A DNA stretch of 15,655 nt from Cenarchaeum sp. SB0662_bin_33 (GTDB lineage: Archaea; Thermoproteota; Nitrososphaeria; Nitrososphaerales; Nitrosopumilaceae). Numbering within the stretch: the stretch's first letter is position 1; the number at the start of each line of letters is the position of its first letter. The stretch is from contig VXON01000117.1 of NCBI GenBank assembly GCA_009840065.1, forward strand, positions 1 through 15,655, in the 5' to 3' direction. Positions 1-7,585 of this stretch are shown one piece after another. The notes beneath the pieces are model-generated. The model was not told the DNA's origin. It made no database searches and saw nothing but the letters and a program-made list of their open reading frames with translations. The translations under genes and the position numbers were made by a program.

Positions 1-251
1 GTTAAGGGGTATATATTAGCTGGACGCGGCCGCTTTTTGAAGTACTATAAACAGTTAATGATTGCTATTCAATACAAAAAAATGGTTTAAAATACCCATT
101 ATTAAAAAACCATCGATTTTTCATTTAGCGCACGCTTCAACGGTTTTGCGCACGATCAACTTCAAAAAGCAAAACACTCTCGGTTTAATGGTGTCGCAAA
201 ACTAACTCTAGTTATAGAAACCTTTTTGAGGACTCAAAACAGTCATGATAC
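1..251. other. Non-coding leader with short repeats
   Basis: No credible gene is seen here. The stretch is A/T rich and holds a perfect 7-base inverted repeat (ATGGTTT at 82-88, AAACCAT at 107-113). It also has two copies of GCGCACG (128-134 and 148-154) exactly 20 bases apart, each followed by a similar TCAAC-containing segment. A TATA-like TTATAG lies at 212-217, about 37 bases before the start codon at 252, so the mRNA of the next gene would have a short leader. The repeats could be regulator sites for that gene, but this is inference. Confidence 0.4.
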
Positions 252-626
252 ATGAGCAACTATGAAGACAGGCTCGATCGCGTACTAGGTTTGGATGATA
301 GTATCAGATTCGTAGCGGTGGCCGATATGGAAGGTAATCTCATAGCCCACAAGGCAAAGCCAGGATTGGCGACGTATTTAGATATCTCCGATACCAAAAT
401 GACGTTAAAGCATTCGGTAGCCGCGTGGAAGTCCCGCATGAACCACTATGACAAGATAGGTGCCGGCCTGTATACGCTTGCAGTATATGAAAAGCTGCGT
501 AGGGTCACAGTACCGCTCAAGAGTGGAAATCTCCTCTTGGCCACCTTTGGCAACGAGGGTGGACAGCAGCAGATTATAGACAAGGTACTCAACGAGGTCC
601 TATACCACGACTACACCAAAAGCTAG
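252..626 (+). CDS. Small roadblock/LC7-like protein of unknown function
   Basis: This gene encodes 124 residues with no signal peptide or membrane segment, so it is probably cytoplasmic. The pattern of a short N-terminal helix, a strand with 'IRFVAVADMEGNLIAHK' at about residues 18-34, a central helix and late strands such as 'KSGNLLLATFGNEGG' (about 90-104) resembles the roadblock/longin-type fold. Small proteins of this type are common in Thaumarchaeota. The start at 252 is the only ATG in this frame near the beginning; an ATG at 245 is out of frame. The gene stands alone and converges on the minus-strand zinc-ribbon gene with a 62-base gap. The fold is judged from residue pattern only. No catalytic residues are seen and the partner is unknown. 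Confidence 0.75.
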   Translation: MSNYEDRLDRVLGLDDSIRFVAVADMEGNLIAHKAKPGLATYLDISDTKMTLKHSVAAWKSRMNHYDKIGAGLYTLAVYEKLRRVTVPLKSGNLLLATFGNEGGQQQIIDKVLNEVLYHDYTKS

Positions 627-688
627 GTGTTTGTTGTAGGAGATAGACGCAAGGCCTCACATACTTTTGATTATAGGTGCCATTTCAA

Positions 689-1213
689 TCATGGTGCATC
701 GGGCGGGGAAGGCCTCTTTGCACCAAGCAACAGACTTCTGGATTTTAGTGTTCGTCGGACCAGTACAAATCCCATGGCAGTGGTGGCCGCACCAAATACA
801 ATATTTAGAACATTTGCATTATCTCCTGTAGACATCATTGTAAATATCAGTCCCATAATCATCATGACTCCACCCAGTCCTGCAAATATCATCATTGTGA
901 GTGGTAATTGTTTTGGTTGGGGTCGGGGCCCTGACTTTGTATTCTTTGGTATGACCCCGTTCTTAATTGCCTCATTACATATTACACAGTACTTATGGTG
1001 CTTGCCTTCCCGCTTGCCGGATTTTAGAAAGTAGTACTCTACGCCGCACATGTCGCAGGGCGACGCAATGCTGGTTAAACGACCATACTTGTCAAACTCC
1101 TTGCCCAGTTCCATCATGCAGGGCTTGCAGTAGTAGCCGGGTATGCGCCACATACGCTGAAACTTGTACTTTTTCCAGCTCAGCGTGCAACCGCATCCGC
1201 TACAGTGAGCCAT
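689..1213 (-). CDS. Zinc-ribbon protein with two C-terminal membrane helices
   Basis: This 174-residue protein is of unknown function. Its N-terminal half carries four cysteine clusters: C4/C7/C9, C29/C32, C53/C56 and C76/C79. These could form two zinc ribbons. Two hydrophobic stretches at about residues 103-127 and 133-152 should form a membrane hairpin, followed by a basic tail. The start codon overlaps the stop codon of the upstream DUR3-type transporter by one base (TAATG on the minus strand), so the two genes are very likely co-transcribed and translationally coupled. That context suggests a membrane-bound accessory or regulatory partner of the transporter, but no sequence feature proves it. 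The family is not recognised beyond the metal-binding and membrane pattern. Confidence 0.75.
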   Translation of the reverse strand: MAHCSGCGCTLSWKKYKFQRMWRIPGYYCKPCMMELGKEFDKYGRLTSIASPCDMCGVEYYFLKSGKREGKHHKYCVICNEAIKNGVIPKNTKSGPRPQPKQLPLTMMIFAGLGGVMMIMGLIFTMMSTGDNANVLNIVFGAATTAMGFVLVRRTLKSRSLLLGAKRPSPPDAP

Positions 1214-3180
1214 TACTCTTCCTCAGCTGGACTAGCTCTACGGCCTCTGGCGACCTTGGCAATGCCCTGCCTAGCTTCTATTATGGGTAGTCCCACTATG
1301 AAGAAGGTAGCGACACTCACCCACACTACGGATATGCCTACCCATAGTGAATAGAACCCTATATCAAAGACATAGTTCGCAAAGAACAGGGGCATGGGCC
1401 ATGCGATTATCAGAATCAGGGTCATCAGGCCACCACCCTTTAGGCTGAACCTAAAGGCCTTCTTGAGTGTAGCTTCGTTTACTTCCAGCTCGTTCATCTC
1501 AGCTTGTGATATATCGACCAGCTTTATACGTTCTTTCATATCAGCCCATTCGAACTTAGTCCTGCTAACCAGACTGCCAAAGCCGGCTATGGCACCACCA
1601 GTCAATATGCCTGCAATATTGCCAAAGAGCATTGAATAATTGTCTCCCAAGCTGGCAAGACTGACCTCACCATACTGGGCAGAAGCAACTCCCGTCCAAG
1701 TTATCAGTGCAACGATCAGACCTATTATGGCACCCGCCGTGGCGGCATACTTGTTGGTCCGCTTCCAAGTTATCGTCAACGCTATTGGAATGACCGCCGA
1801 CCCTATGAGAACACCCATGGCCAGATAGACAAAGCCCAAGCTAAGTCCCATCGACAGCAATATCACCGCCAAGCCGCCCATGCCTATGCCAAAGCCGATT
1901 ATAGTATATCGAGATACCTTGAGTAGTTTTTTACCCGACGCATTCGGATTCTTGTACGTCCTATACACATCATATGTAATCAACGACGAGACAGCAATCA
2001 GTTCGGCAGATCCTGCTGATGTAACTGCCATAAACAGCATAGTCAGTACCAATACGGCTCCAACCTCACCCATTAGAACCGATGCGGCAGCAGGCACGGT
2101 AAGCCCCAGCTGCACCTCTTCGGGAGTGAGATCCACGCCTAAGGCTACCGCAGTTAGTCCCATGGTGGTGGCCAGCGTAAATGGGATGGCAAACCAGCAG
2201 GCACCACCTAGTAAAAAGCCCTTTACAGTGGACTGGGGCCGCGCCGCTATGGCACGCTGCCAGTAAGCTTGGTCTACAAAGACCGTACCAAAGTTTCCAA
2301 CTATGTTTATGATACCAAATATCAGACCGCCCAGCGAGGCCATAGTCAGATATGCTCCGGCGGCATTCCCCTCCACGGGGTTTATAGCCGCGGCTTCGGT
2401 CAGCTTCTCAAACATGCCCTCAACACCACCGGTCACCGGGCTTACAAAGTACACCATTCCTACAAATGTTAAGATCACGATGAATATGATTATAGTATGC
2501 ATATAGTCAGCCACAAATGTAGCCTTAAGACCACCCACCAGCGTGTATATCATTACACCTATGGGTATCAAGAAGGCCGCCAGTGATATATCCATCCCCG
2601 TAAGGCCATTCACAACTGCTGCCCCACCTAGAAGGAGCATTGCAGTAACAATCATGTTTGTCATTAAGGCAAAGACAAGAAATACACGATGTGCCGCCTC
2701 GCCATATCTAGCCCGAATTATCTCTAGGAATGTGTGAGCGTTTGGCGCCTTTCGCTTTAATTCTATTGCAAGTATTCCAAATAGCAGTACCTGTATTGAT
2801 GCACCTGCTGCATACCAGAAAGGTCCACTGATACCATACTGATAAGCTACGGTTGATGACTGTAGTAACGTGGCCGCCCAAGTCCAAGCGGACACTATTG
2901 CCGCGGCCGTAAGACCTGTCTTTATTACCCGGCCTGCGGTATTAAACCACTCAGAGGTCTGTGAGACACCAAGGTATCTCTCCTCTATCTTGGTCTCTAT
3001 TGTAATTACAATAGCAAATACTGCTCCCAATCCAACGACTATAAACCAGCCCCAGGACTCATCAAGCACATCACCTATGGCGAACCCCTCGCCGATGGCT
3101 CCTGCTGCATATGCAGACGATGGGATCATGGCAGCTCCAACACCTAGAACCATCAAACACAGTATAGTGTGATTCAACAT
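1213..3180 (-). CDS. Sodium:solute symporter, DUR3-type urea transporter
   Basis: The product has 655 residues and belongs to the sodium:solute symporter (SSS) family, close to DUR3 active urea transporters. A hydrophobic N-terminus (about residues 5-26, ending near SAYAAG) looks like a signal peptide or first membrane segment. Many membrane helices follow. The block 'VSAWTWAATLLQSSTV' (about 97-112) is typical of DUR3-like members, and 'FWYAAGASIQV' and 'GLKATFVADYMHT' are further SSS hallmarks. It would import urea into the cytoplasm, driven by a sodium or proton gradient. The C-terminal stretch is short and ends in an acidic EEE. A good TATA box lies upstream. The zinc-ribbon gene follows with a one-base overlap. 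A paralogue, more than half identical by eye in the core, lies at 9047-11347 on the other side of the urease genes. Urea as substrate is inferred from family and neighbourhood. Confidence 0.9.
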   Translation of the reverse strand: MLNHTILCLMVLGVGAAMIPSSAYAAGAIGEGFAIGDVLDESWGWFIVVGLGAVFAIVITIETKIEERYLGVSQTSEWFNTAGRVIKTGLTAAAIVSAWTWAATLLQSSTVAYQYGISGPFWYAAGASIQVLLFGILAIELKRKAPNAHTFLEIIRARYGEAAHRVFLVFALMTNMIVTAMLLLGGAAVVNGLTGMDISLAAFLIPIGVMIYTLVGGLKATFVADYMHTIIIFIVILTFVGMVYFVSPVTGGVEGMFEKLTEAAAINPVEGNAAGAYLTMASLGGLIFGIINIVGNFGTVFVDQAYWQRAIAARPQSTVKGFLLGGACWFAIPFTLATTMGLTAVALGVDLTPEEVQLGLTVPAAASVLMGEVGAVLVLTMLFMAVTSAGSAELIAVSSLITYDVYRTYKNPNASGKKLLKVSRYTIIGFGIGMGGLAVILLSMGLSLGFVYLAMGVLIGSAVIPIALTITWKRTNKYAATAGAIIGLIVALITWTGVASAQYGEVSLASLGDNYSMLFGNIAGILTGGAIAGFGSLVSRTKFEWADMKERIKLVDISQAEMNELEVNEATLKKAFRFSLKGGGLMTLILIIAWPMPLFFANYVFDIGFYSLWVGISVVWVSVATFFIVGLPIIEARQGIAKVARGRRASPAEEE

Positions 3181-3228
3181 GTATACTATTACATAACATA
3201 GTACTAGATCTTTTACGGGGTAATTTTT

Positions 3229-3236
3229 CTTATATA
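3229..3236 (-). promoter_or_regulatory. Archaeal TATA box of the first DUR3-type transporter
   Basis: The minus strand reads TATATAAG here, with its centre about 52 bases before the ATG at 3180. Transcription would start near 3205 and leave a leader of roughly 25 bases. No strong Shine-Dalgarno sequence is seen in that leader. Confidence 0.5.
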
Positions 3237-3326
3237 GCTGTTATAGAATGATGGAAATCTGGTACTTGGTCAGGGCGTGTCTATTTTTCCAAACAAGAGA
3301 CTGTTTTTCGCACATGGATACCGTGC

Positions 3327-3888
3327 CTGCCGGCTCTCCCTACAGAGGCGAAGTATTTTTCAGATTGCACAAGTGGTAATTTGTCCAGTTGTATATACAA
3401 AATACCCCAAGCCACACAGAGTCAATTTTGGTAGTTTAGAGGGATGGGGATTTGCCATACAGGTAAGCAATGTCAAAATGCATGGTTGGTTAACCAGATT
3501 ACACCGGTCAGGTATACGGTATATGCAGACACACAGACGAGAACAGATACAGACTATGGAATTTCAGATGTGTCCATACAACGCCTACAGACCATCGTGT
3601 ATGCTGTAATCCAAGTCTAGTTCTGGGCCGAGATGGTGAAAGGATACAATGGCGCAGTAGGGCACTGTGCGGCAGACACCCACGGTAGGAGACAGCTAGA
3701 TACAGAAGGTTCTATGTGTCCGTCTATGAGACATATGATGGGCATATGAAACTTCAGGTAGAATATATGACGCTGGGAGATGTAATGATCTCGCAGGCGC
3801 GAATTATTCGTTTGTGCCCGAGGAGTCTGCCAACCTGACCAAGTCTCTACTATCTAATGTCAAAAATCTGTCGATGTCGGCAGTATAA
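3327..3888 (+). pseudogene. Decayed remnant of an unidentified protein gene
   Basis: Protein-like sequence continues along the plus strand but jumps between frames. One frame gives 'GSPYRGEVFFRLHKW' (about 3331-3375). A second gives 'LEGWGFAIQVSNVK' (about 3436-3477). A third gives 'NQITPVRYTVYADTQTRTDT' running on to a TAG at 3618-3620, then continues after it as 'FWAEMVKGYNGAVG'. A further shift gives 'RFYVSVYETYDGHMKLQVEY' from about 3707. A last shift at about 3800 gives 'NYSFVPEESANLTKSLLSNV' up to a TAA at 3886-3888. The in-frame stop and several frameshifts indicate a dead gene. The strand-rich, polar composition suggests a surface or secreted protein, but no family is recognised. The open frame 3277-3609 covers only one piece and is not taken as a gene. 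Confidence 0.45.
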
Positions 3889-4019
3889 TATAGTGGCTGC
3901 AAACGTGCCCGGCTACAGATACTAGATGGTTATGCCTGTTCAGTCCAGTATGGCGCCCATGCATAAAGGATGGCCTTGTACTTTAAGAGATATGTACAGT
4001 CTGACCAAGTACGATAGCA

Positions 4020-5726
4020 TTAGTAGAGATTATAGAGACGAGACATTGACACCCGGCTAGCAGGCTCACCATCAGATACGACATTACCATCAAGGCGCAC
4101 TTCGTATGTCTCAGGATTTATCTGAATGTCCGGGGTTGCATCGTTATACATCATGTCTTGTTTTGTTATGTTTCTACAGTTTTCTACGGCTACAAACTGC
4201 CTGTTTCCATGCACATGGCCTCCCTCCAGCGCAAGTTTGGATGTGAATGTTACTGCAAGCGAGTTGCGCGCCGTTCCCAGCGCCCCCCACATTGGACGAT
4301 ACATTATGGGTTCTGTGGTGGGGATTGACGCATTTGCATCACCCATCAGGGAGTAAGCAATCATGCCGCCTTTGATTATCATCTTTGGTCGTACTCCAAA
4401 GAATTTGGGACTCCACATTACAATATCTGCAAGTCTTCCAGGCTTTAGCGTACCCACGTGTTTTGATATGCCGTGGGCTATGGCCGGATTTATGGTTATT
4501 TTTGCCAGATATCTCTTGATTCTAAAGTTGTCGTTGTCACCGGTCTCCACACTCAGGCGGCCCTGAGACATCTTCATACAGTCTGCAGTCTGCCAGTTTC
4601 GGAGTGTGACCTCGCCCACACGGCCCATAGCCTGGCTATCAGACGACATCATGCTTATGACTCCCATATCATGCAGTATATCCTCCGCAGCAATGGTTTC
4701 ACGCCTTATGCGGGATTCGGCAAAGGAGACATCCTCTGGCACTGATGAGTTTAGATGGTGGCAGACCATCATCATATCCAGATGTTCCGCAAGTGTGTTT
4801 ATTGTAAATGGTCTTGTGGGGTTTGTGGATGATGGTAGTACATTACTCTCACCGGCCATCTTCATTATGTCGGGCGCATGTCCGCCCCCGGCACCCTCGG
4901 TATGATAAGTATGAATTGTACGGCCGTCAATGGCAGATATGGTGTCGTCCACATAGCCACACTCATTTAGTGTGTCTGTGTGTATAGCCACCTGTGTATC
5001 GGTCCTGTCAGCCACAGTCAGTGCCGCATCTATTGTAGCCGGTGTCGTGCCCCAATCCTCGTGTAGTTTCAGGCCGCAGGCTCCCGCCTCCACCTGCTCT
5101 AGCAGGGCATCAATCTGTGAGTCGTTTCCCTTGCATAAGAACCCCATGTTAACGGGAAACTCCTCGGCAGCCTCCATCATACGATGCAGGTTCCATCTGC
5201 CAGGCGTACAGGTGGTGGCATTGGTCCCATCAGCAGGTCCCGTACCTCCACCAATCATTGTAGTGATGCCCGAGCAGATGGCATCTATCACCTGCTGTGG
5301 TGATATGTAGTGCACATGGCTATCGATGGTACCCGGCGTGCATATCGTATGCTCGCCGGCTATCACCTCGGTAGTAGACCCTATGGTCATATCCGTCCCA
5401 CTCATGGTATCGGGGTTTCCAGCATTTCCCACCCCCACAATTCGGCCGTCCTTTATACCAATATCGGCCTTGACTATACCTAGTATGGGATCCAGTACTA
5501 TGGTGTTTGTAATCACCAGATCTAGGGCATCCGCATCAGATACGCCACTGGCCTGGCCCATGCCGTCCCGGATACTCTTGCCGCCGCCAAAGACTGCCTC
5601 GTCCCCGTATCGTATCAGGTCCCTTTCAATCTCCATAATGAGGTTGGTATCTGCTAGCCGTATGCGATCACCGGCAGTGGGCCCGTACAGGGATGCATAT
5701 CGCCGGCGCGGTATACTACATGTCAT
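4020..5726 (-). CDS. ureC: Urease subunit alpha (catalytic, nickel-binding)
   Basis: UreC hydrolyses urea to ammonia and carbamate, which decays to CO2 and more ammonia. The product has 568 residues, the usual length. Every active-site residue is present with a constant +3 offset from the Klebsiella numbering. H137 and H139 lie in 'TIDSHVHY', and K220, the lysine that is carbamylated to bridge the two nickel ions, is in 'GLKLHEDWG' with H222. H249, H275 and D363 ('SSDSQAMGR') complete the metal site. The flap motif 'MVCHHLNSSVPEDVSFAESR' carries the catalytic cysteine and histidine C322/H323. The ATG overlaps the ureB stop codon (ATGA), so translation is coupled. It is the last gene of the ureABC operon. 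The enzyme should be cytoplasmic and intact. Confidence 0.98.
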   Translation of the reverse strand: MTCSIPRRRYASLYGPTAGDRIRLADTNLIMEIERDLIRYGDEAVFGGGKSIRDGMGQASGVSDADALDLVITNTIVLDPILGIVKADIGIKDGRIVGVGNAGNPDTMSGTDMTIGSTTEVIAGEHTICTPGTIDSHVHYISPQQVIDAICSGITTMIGGGTGPADGTNATTCTPGRWNLHRMMEAAEEFPVNMGFLCKGNDSQIDALLEQVEAGACGLKLHEDWGTTPATIDAALTVADRTDTQVAIHTDTLNECGYVDDTISAIDGRTIHTYHTEGAGGGHAPDIMKMAGESNVLPSSTNPTRPFTINTLAEHLDMMMVCHHLNSSVPEDVSFAESRIRRETIAAEDILHDMGVISMMSSDSQAMGRVGEVTLRNWQTADCMKMSQGRLSVETGDNDNFRIKRYLAKITINPAIAHGISKHVGTLKPGRLADIVMWSPKFFGVRPKMIIKGGMIAYSLMGDANASIPTTEPIMYRPMWGALGTARNSLAVTFTSKLALEGGHVHGNRQFVAVENCRNITKQDMMYNDATPDIQINPETYEVRLDGNVVSDGEPASRVSMSRLYNLY

Positions 5727-6085
5727 ATCCCCCTATACCCCCTTTGGGTGGCCAGTTTTTTGGCATCCTCATACCTCTGCTCCAAGGAACCGTTGACTAG
5801 GCCACCAAAACCATATACTGCCATGTTGCCTCCATACCGTACAAGTGGGACGGTCTTGGAATCACCAGGCTCAAACCGTATGGATGTTCCTGATGGTATA
5901 TCCAAGCGAAACCCATACGACTCCTGACGGTTAAATCTGAGCATCTTGTTAGCCTCAAAGAAGTGTACGTGGCTTCCCATCTGAATCGGCCGGTCCCCGG
6001 TATTCTCCACCTCAACTGTACGGGTCGGCATGTCCTCGTTGGCCTGTATTGTTCCCTCCGATATATAGTACTCACCAGGAATCAT
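5723..6085 (-). CDS. ureB: Urease subunit beta
   Basis: This is the small beta subunit of urease, 120 residues from this start. Family hallmarks are 'MIPGEYYISEG' at the N-terminus, 'RTVEVENTGDRPIQMGSHVHF' broken at its centre by conserved G-D-R-P and S-H, and the C-terminal 'FGGLVNGSLE'. It packs against UreC and UreA in the (ABC)3 trimer. There are two adjacent ATG codons, at 6088 and 6085. The second fits the family start (MIPGE) and sits at a better distance from an AGGTGA ribosome site at the end of ureA. The stop codon overlaps the ureC start by four bases (ATGA). Confidence 0.96.
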   Translation of the reverse strand: MIPGEYYISEGTIQANEDMPTRTVEVENTGDRPIQMGSHVHFFEANKMLRFNRQESYGFRLDIPSGTSIRFEPGDSKTVPLVRYGGNMAVYGFGGLVNGSLEQRYEDAKKLATQRGYRGI

Positions 6086-6091
6086 CATGTA

Positions 6092-6394
6092 TCACCTTAT
6101 TGGATTATGCACTGTTACCAACTTTGTGCCATCATCAAATGTCGCCTCAACCTGTACCGAGTCTATCAGTTCTGCAACACCGGGCAGTACATCATCATTG
6201 GACAGTACGCTGCGCCCCGAGTTGGTCAATTCAGCTACCGAGCGTCCGTCCCGGGCACCCTCAAGGACATGGTCCGCTATAAGTGCGACCGCCTCGGGTC
6301 TATTCAGTTTCAAACCCCTTCCCTGTCGTCTCCGAGCCAACTCTGCTATCAAAAATATCTGCAGTTTGTCCGTCTCACGGGGTGTCAGCATCAT
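6092..6394 (-). CDS. ureA: Urease subunit gamma
   Basis: This is the smallest structural subunit of urease. It contains 'LTPRETDKL' at the N-terminus, 'RGLKLNRPEAVALIADHVLE' and 'GARDGRSVAEL' in the middle, and the C-terminal 'QVEATFDDGTKLVTVHNPI', all classic for UreA. The frame stays open up to 6427, but the start at 6394 is preferred. It gives M-x-LTPRE and exactly 100 residues, as in other UreA proteins, and it lies about 25 bases from the TATA-like element, which fits a leaderless mRNA. Only three bases separate it from the earlier of the two possible ureB starts. It is the first gene of ureABC and is divergent from ureEFGD. Confidence 0.95.
   Translation of the reverse strand: MMLTPRETDKLQIFLIAELARRRQGRGLKLNRPEAVALIADHVLEGARDGRSVAELTNSGRSVLSNDDVLPGVAELIDSVQVEATFDDGTKLVTVHNPIR
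6096..6098 (-). promoter_or_regulatory. Part of the ribosome binding site for ureB
   Basis: The minus strand reads AGGTGAT just before the two ureB ATG codons and overlaps the ureA stop codon. Its spacing suits the second ATG (6085) better than the first. An internal Shine-Dalgarno site inside the operon fits the common archaeal pattern of leaderless first genes and SD-led downstream genes. Confidence 0.45.
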
Positions 6395-6414
6395 TACCAT
6401 ATTGCAGAAACCGT

Positions 6415-6430
6415 ACTTAATAATCATTAA
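6415..6430. promoter_or_regulatory. Shared divergent promoter of ureABC and ureEFGD
   Basis: About 50 bases separate the inferred ureA start (6394, -) and ureE start (6446, +). At the centre is the perfect inverted repeat TTAAT-N4-ATTAA (6417-6430). Read leftward, the TATA-like ATTATTAAG at 6416-6424 would place the start of transcription at about 6393. Read rightward, CTTAATAA at 6416-6423 would place it at about 6446. Both fall on the predicted start codons, so both transcripts could be leaderless and the two pre-initiation complexes would compete for the same DNA. This is inference from spacing. Confidence 0.5.
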
Positions 6431-6445
6431 TTGTACCGGTATGAC

Positions 6446-6907
6446 ATGATCAGGGTTGATACGGTCTTGGATTACGCACCACGCACAGAAGATTTGGATG
6501 TCATATCATTAAGCAGGATGGAGATGCAGAAGAGGCGTATCCGGCGGCAGTCAAGGAAGGGTTATGATGTGGGGATTGACTTGCGTCCAGGCGATACACT
6601 GTACAATGGCGCCATACTACAGGGTGATGGATATATGGTAGTGATACAGCAGATGCCCGAGTTGGTAGTTGTCATAAATCTGCCCGCAAATATTGCGCCG
6701 TCCACGCTTGTACTGCTAGGCCACATATTGGGCAACCTACACCGCCCCATCGACATACAGAATAGTCACATACTGCTTCCCATACAGCATAAATCCGAAG
6801 AGGTGACATTTCGGCATACACTAGACGCACTGGACATACGTGACATTTCAATCGAAGAGCGGATATTCATACCACATAGTAGCGCCAATGTGAGCGGCCA
6901 TGCGTGA
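6446..6907 (+). CDS. ureE: Urease accessory protein UreE (nickel chaperone)
   Basis: UreE delivers nickel to the UreDFG-apourease complex. The product has 153 residues from ATG 6446. The N-terminal domain shows 'KRRIRRQSRKGYDVGIDL' followed by 'GDTLYNGAILQGDG', the usual UreE strand pattern. The C-terminal metal-binding domain contains 'LGHILGNLHRPIDI', where H99 matches the conserved nickel-binding histidine of the LGNxH motif, followed by 'NSHILLP'. The frame is open upstream to a TTG at 6431, but the ATG fits the promoter spacing better. There is no histidine-rich tail, so it should act as a chaperone rather than a nickel store. The last eight bases overlap ureF. It is the first gene of ureEFGD. 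Confidence 0.9.
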   Translation: MIRVDTVLDYAPRTEDLDVISLSRMEMQKRRIRRQSRKGYDVGIDLRPGDTLYNGAILQGDGYMVVIQQMPELVVVINLPANIAPSTLVLLGHILGNLHRPIDIQNSHILLPIQHKSEEVTFRHTLDALDIRDISIEERIFIPHSSANVSGHA

Positions 6908-7574
6908 CATACTAAACATGATGCAGTTATGTGACAGTATGTTCCCGTCCGGACTGTTCAGCACATCCAATGGAATCGAGTCCATGTATCTTGCCGGAGA
7001 GATAACATCGGCTAGGGATTTGGAGGAGTTCTGCTCCACATATCTGCAGAACCAGGTGGGGCCAACCGATTGTGTGGCAGCCACACTAGCATACAAGTAT
7101 GCCACCACACATGACACGGAGAGGATAGAGGAGTTGGACCAAAAGATGGCCGCCATTAAAACCATACAGGAGACGCGTAAGGCACATCAGAGGTCGGGCA
7201 TGCAGACGGCGCGATGTGCTGCCAGTTTTGTGAAACATGATACTCTTGGCTGGTACGTGCAGTATGTGGCAGGTACGAAACGTGGTTCACACCCAATTGC
7301 CATTGGCATATGTTGCCGGGCCATGGGTTTGGATGGCAGGAGGGCATCGTTGGCCACATCGTATGGTTTTGTGTCAGCAAGCATGGGGGCCGGCCTGAGG
7401 CTAGGCATAATACACCATATCGAGTCACAGCAGATTATGAGTGCACTTCAACCAGAGATATTACGGGCCGCAGAGTACGGATATACCGCAGAAGAGATGT
7501 GGCAGTTCTGCCCCCAGGCAGAGATAATGCAGATGTCTCATGAGGATATGGATGCCAAGATGTTTATTACATAA
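6900..7574 (+). CDS. ureF: Urease accessory protein UreF
   Basis: UreF bridges UreD and UreG and gates GTP hydrolysis during nickel insertion into urease. The product has 224 residues, the usual size, and is all-helical. The family signature near the N-terminus is clear: 'MMQLCDSMFPSGLFSTSNGI' (residues 7-26) matches the L-x-D-S-x-F-P-x-G-x-F-x-x-S-x-G-x-E pattern. The C-terminal half shows 'GRRASLATSYGFVSASMGAG' with the small-residue helix of UreF, and the tail 'DAKMFIT' resembles the conserved R-L-F-x-S end. The gene overlaps ureE by eight bases and is followed by ureG after 11 bases. Confidence 0.93.
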   Translation: MRDILNMMQLCDSMFPSGLFSTSNGIESMYLAGEITSARDLEEFCSTYLQNQVGPTDCVAATLAYKYATTHDTERIEELDQKMAAIKTIQETRKAHQRSGMQTARCAASFVKHDTLGWYVQYVAGTKRGSHPIAIGICCRAMGLDGRRASLATSYGFVSASMGAGLRLGIIHHIESQQIMSALQPEILRAAEYGYTAEEMWQFCPQAEIMQMSHEDMDAKMFIT

Positions 7575-7585
7575 TCGAACCGTAC

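Noticed and set aside
26..33. GCGGCCGC followed by a T run, resembling a terminator hairpin or a cloning site
   Set aside because: The palindrome has no loop, so it is a poor hairpin, and the flanking sequence is not vector-like. A chance restriction site is enough to explain it.
627..1034. Plus-strand frame of 135 residues
   Set aside because: It lies opposite the zinc-ribbon gene, whose cysteine pairs and membrane helices make the minus strand the coding one.
3277..3609. Plus-strand frame of 110 residues taken as an intact gene
   Set aside because: Only a short part (about 3436-3477) looks protein-like; the credible coding signal leaves this frame on both sides, which fits a frameshifted pseudogene instead.
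3889..4019. Possible small RNA or terminator downstream of ureC
   Set aside because: No stable hairpin, T run or conserved RNA pattern is visible in this short stretch.
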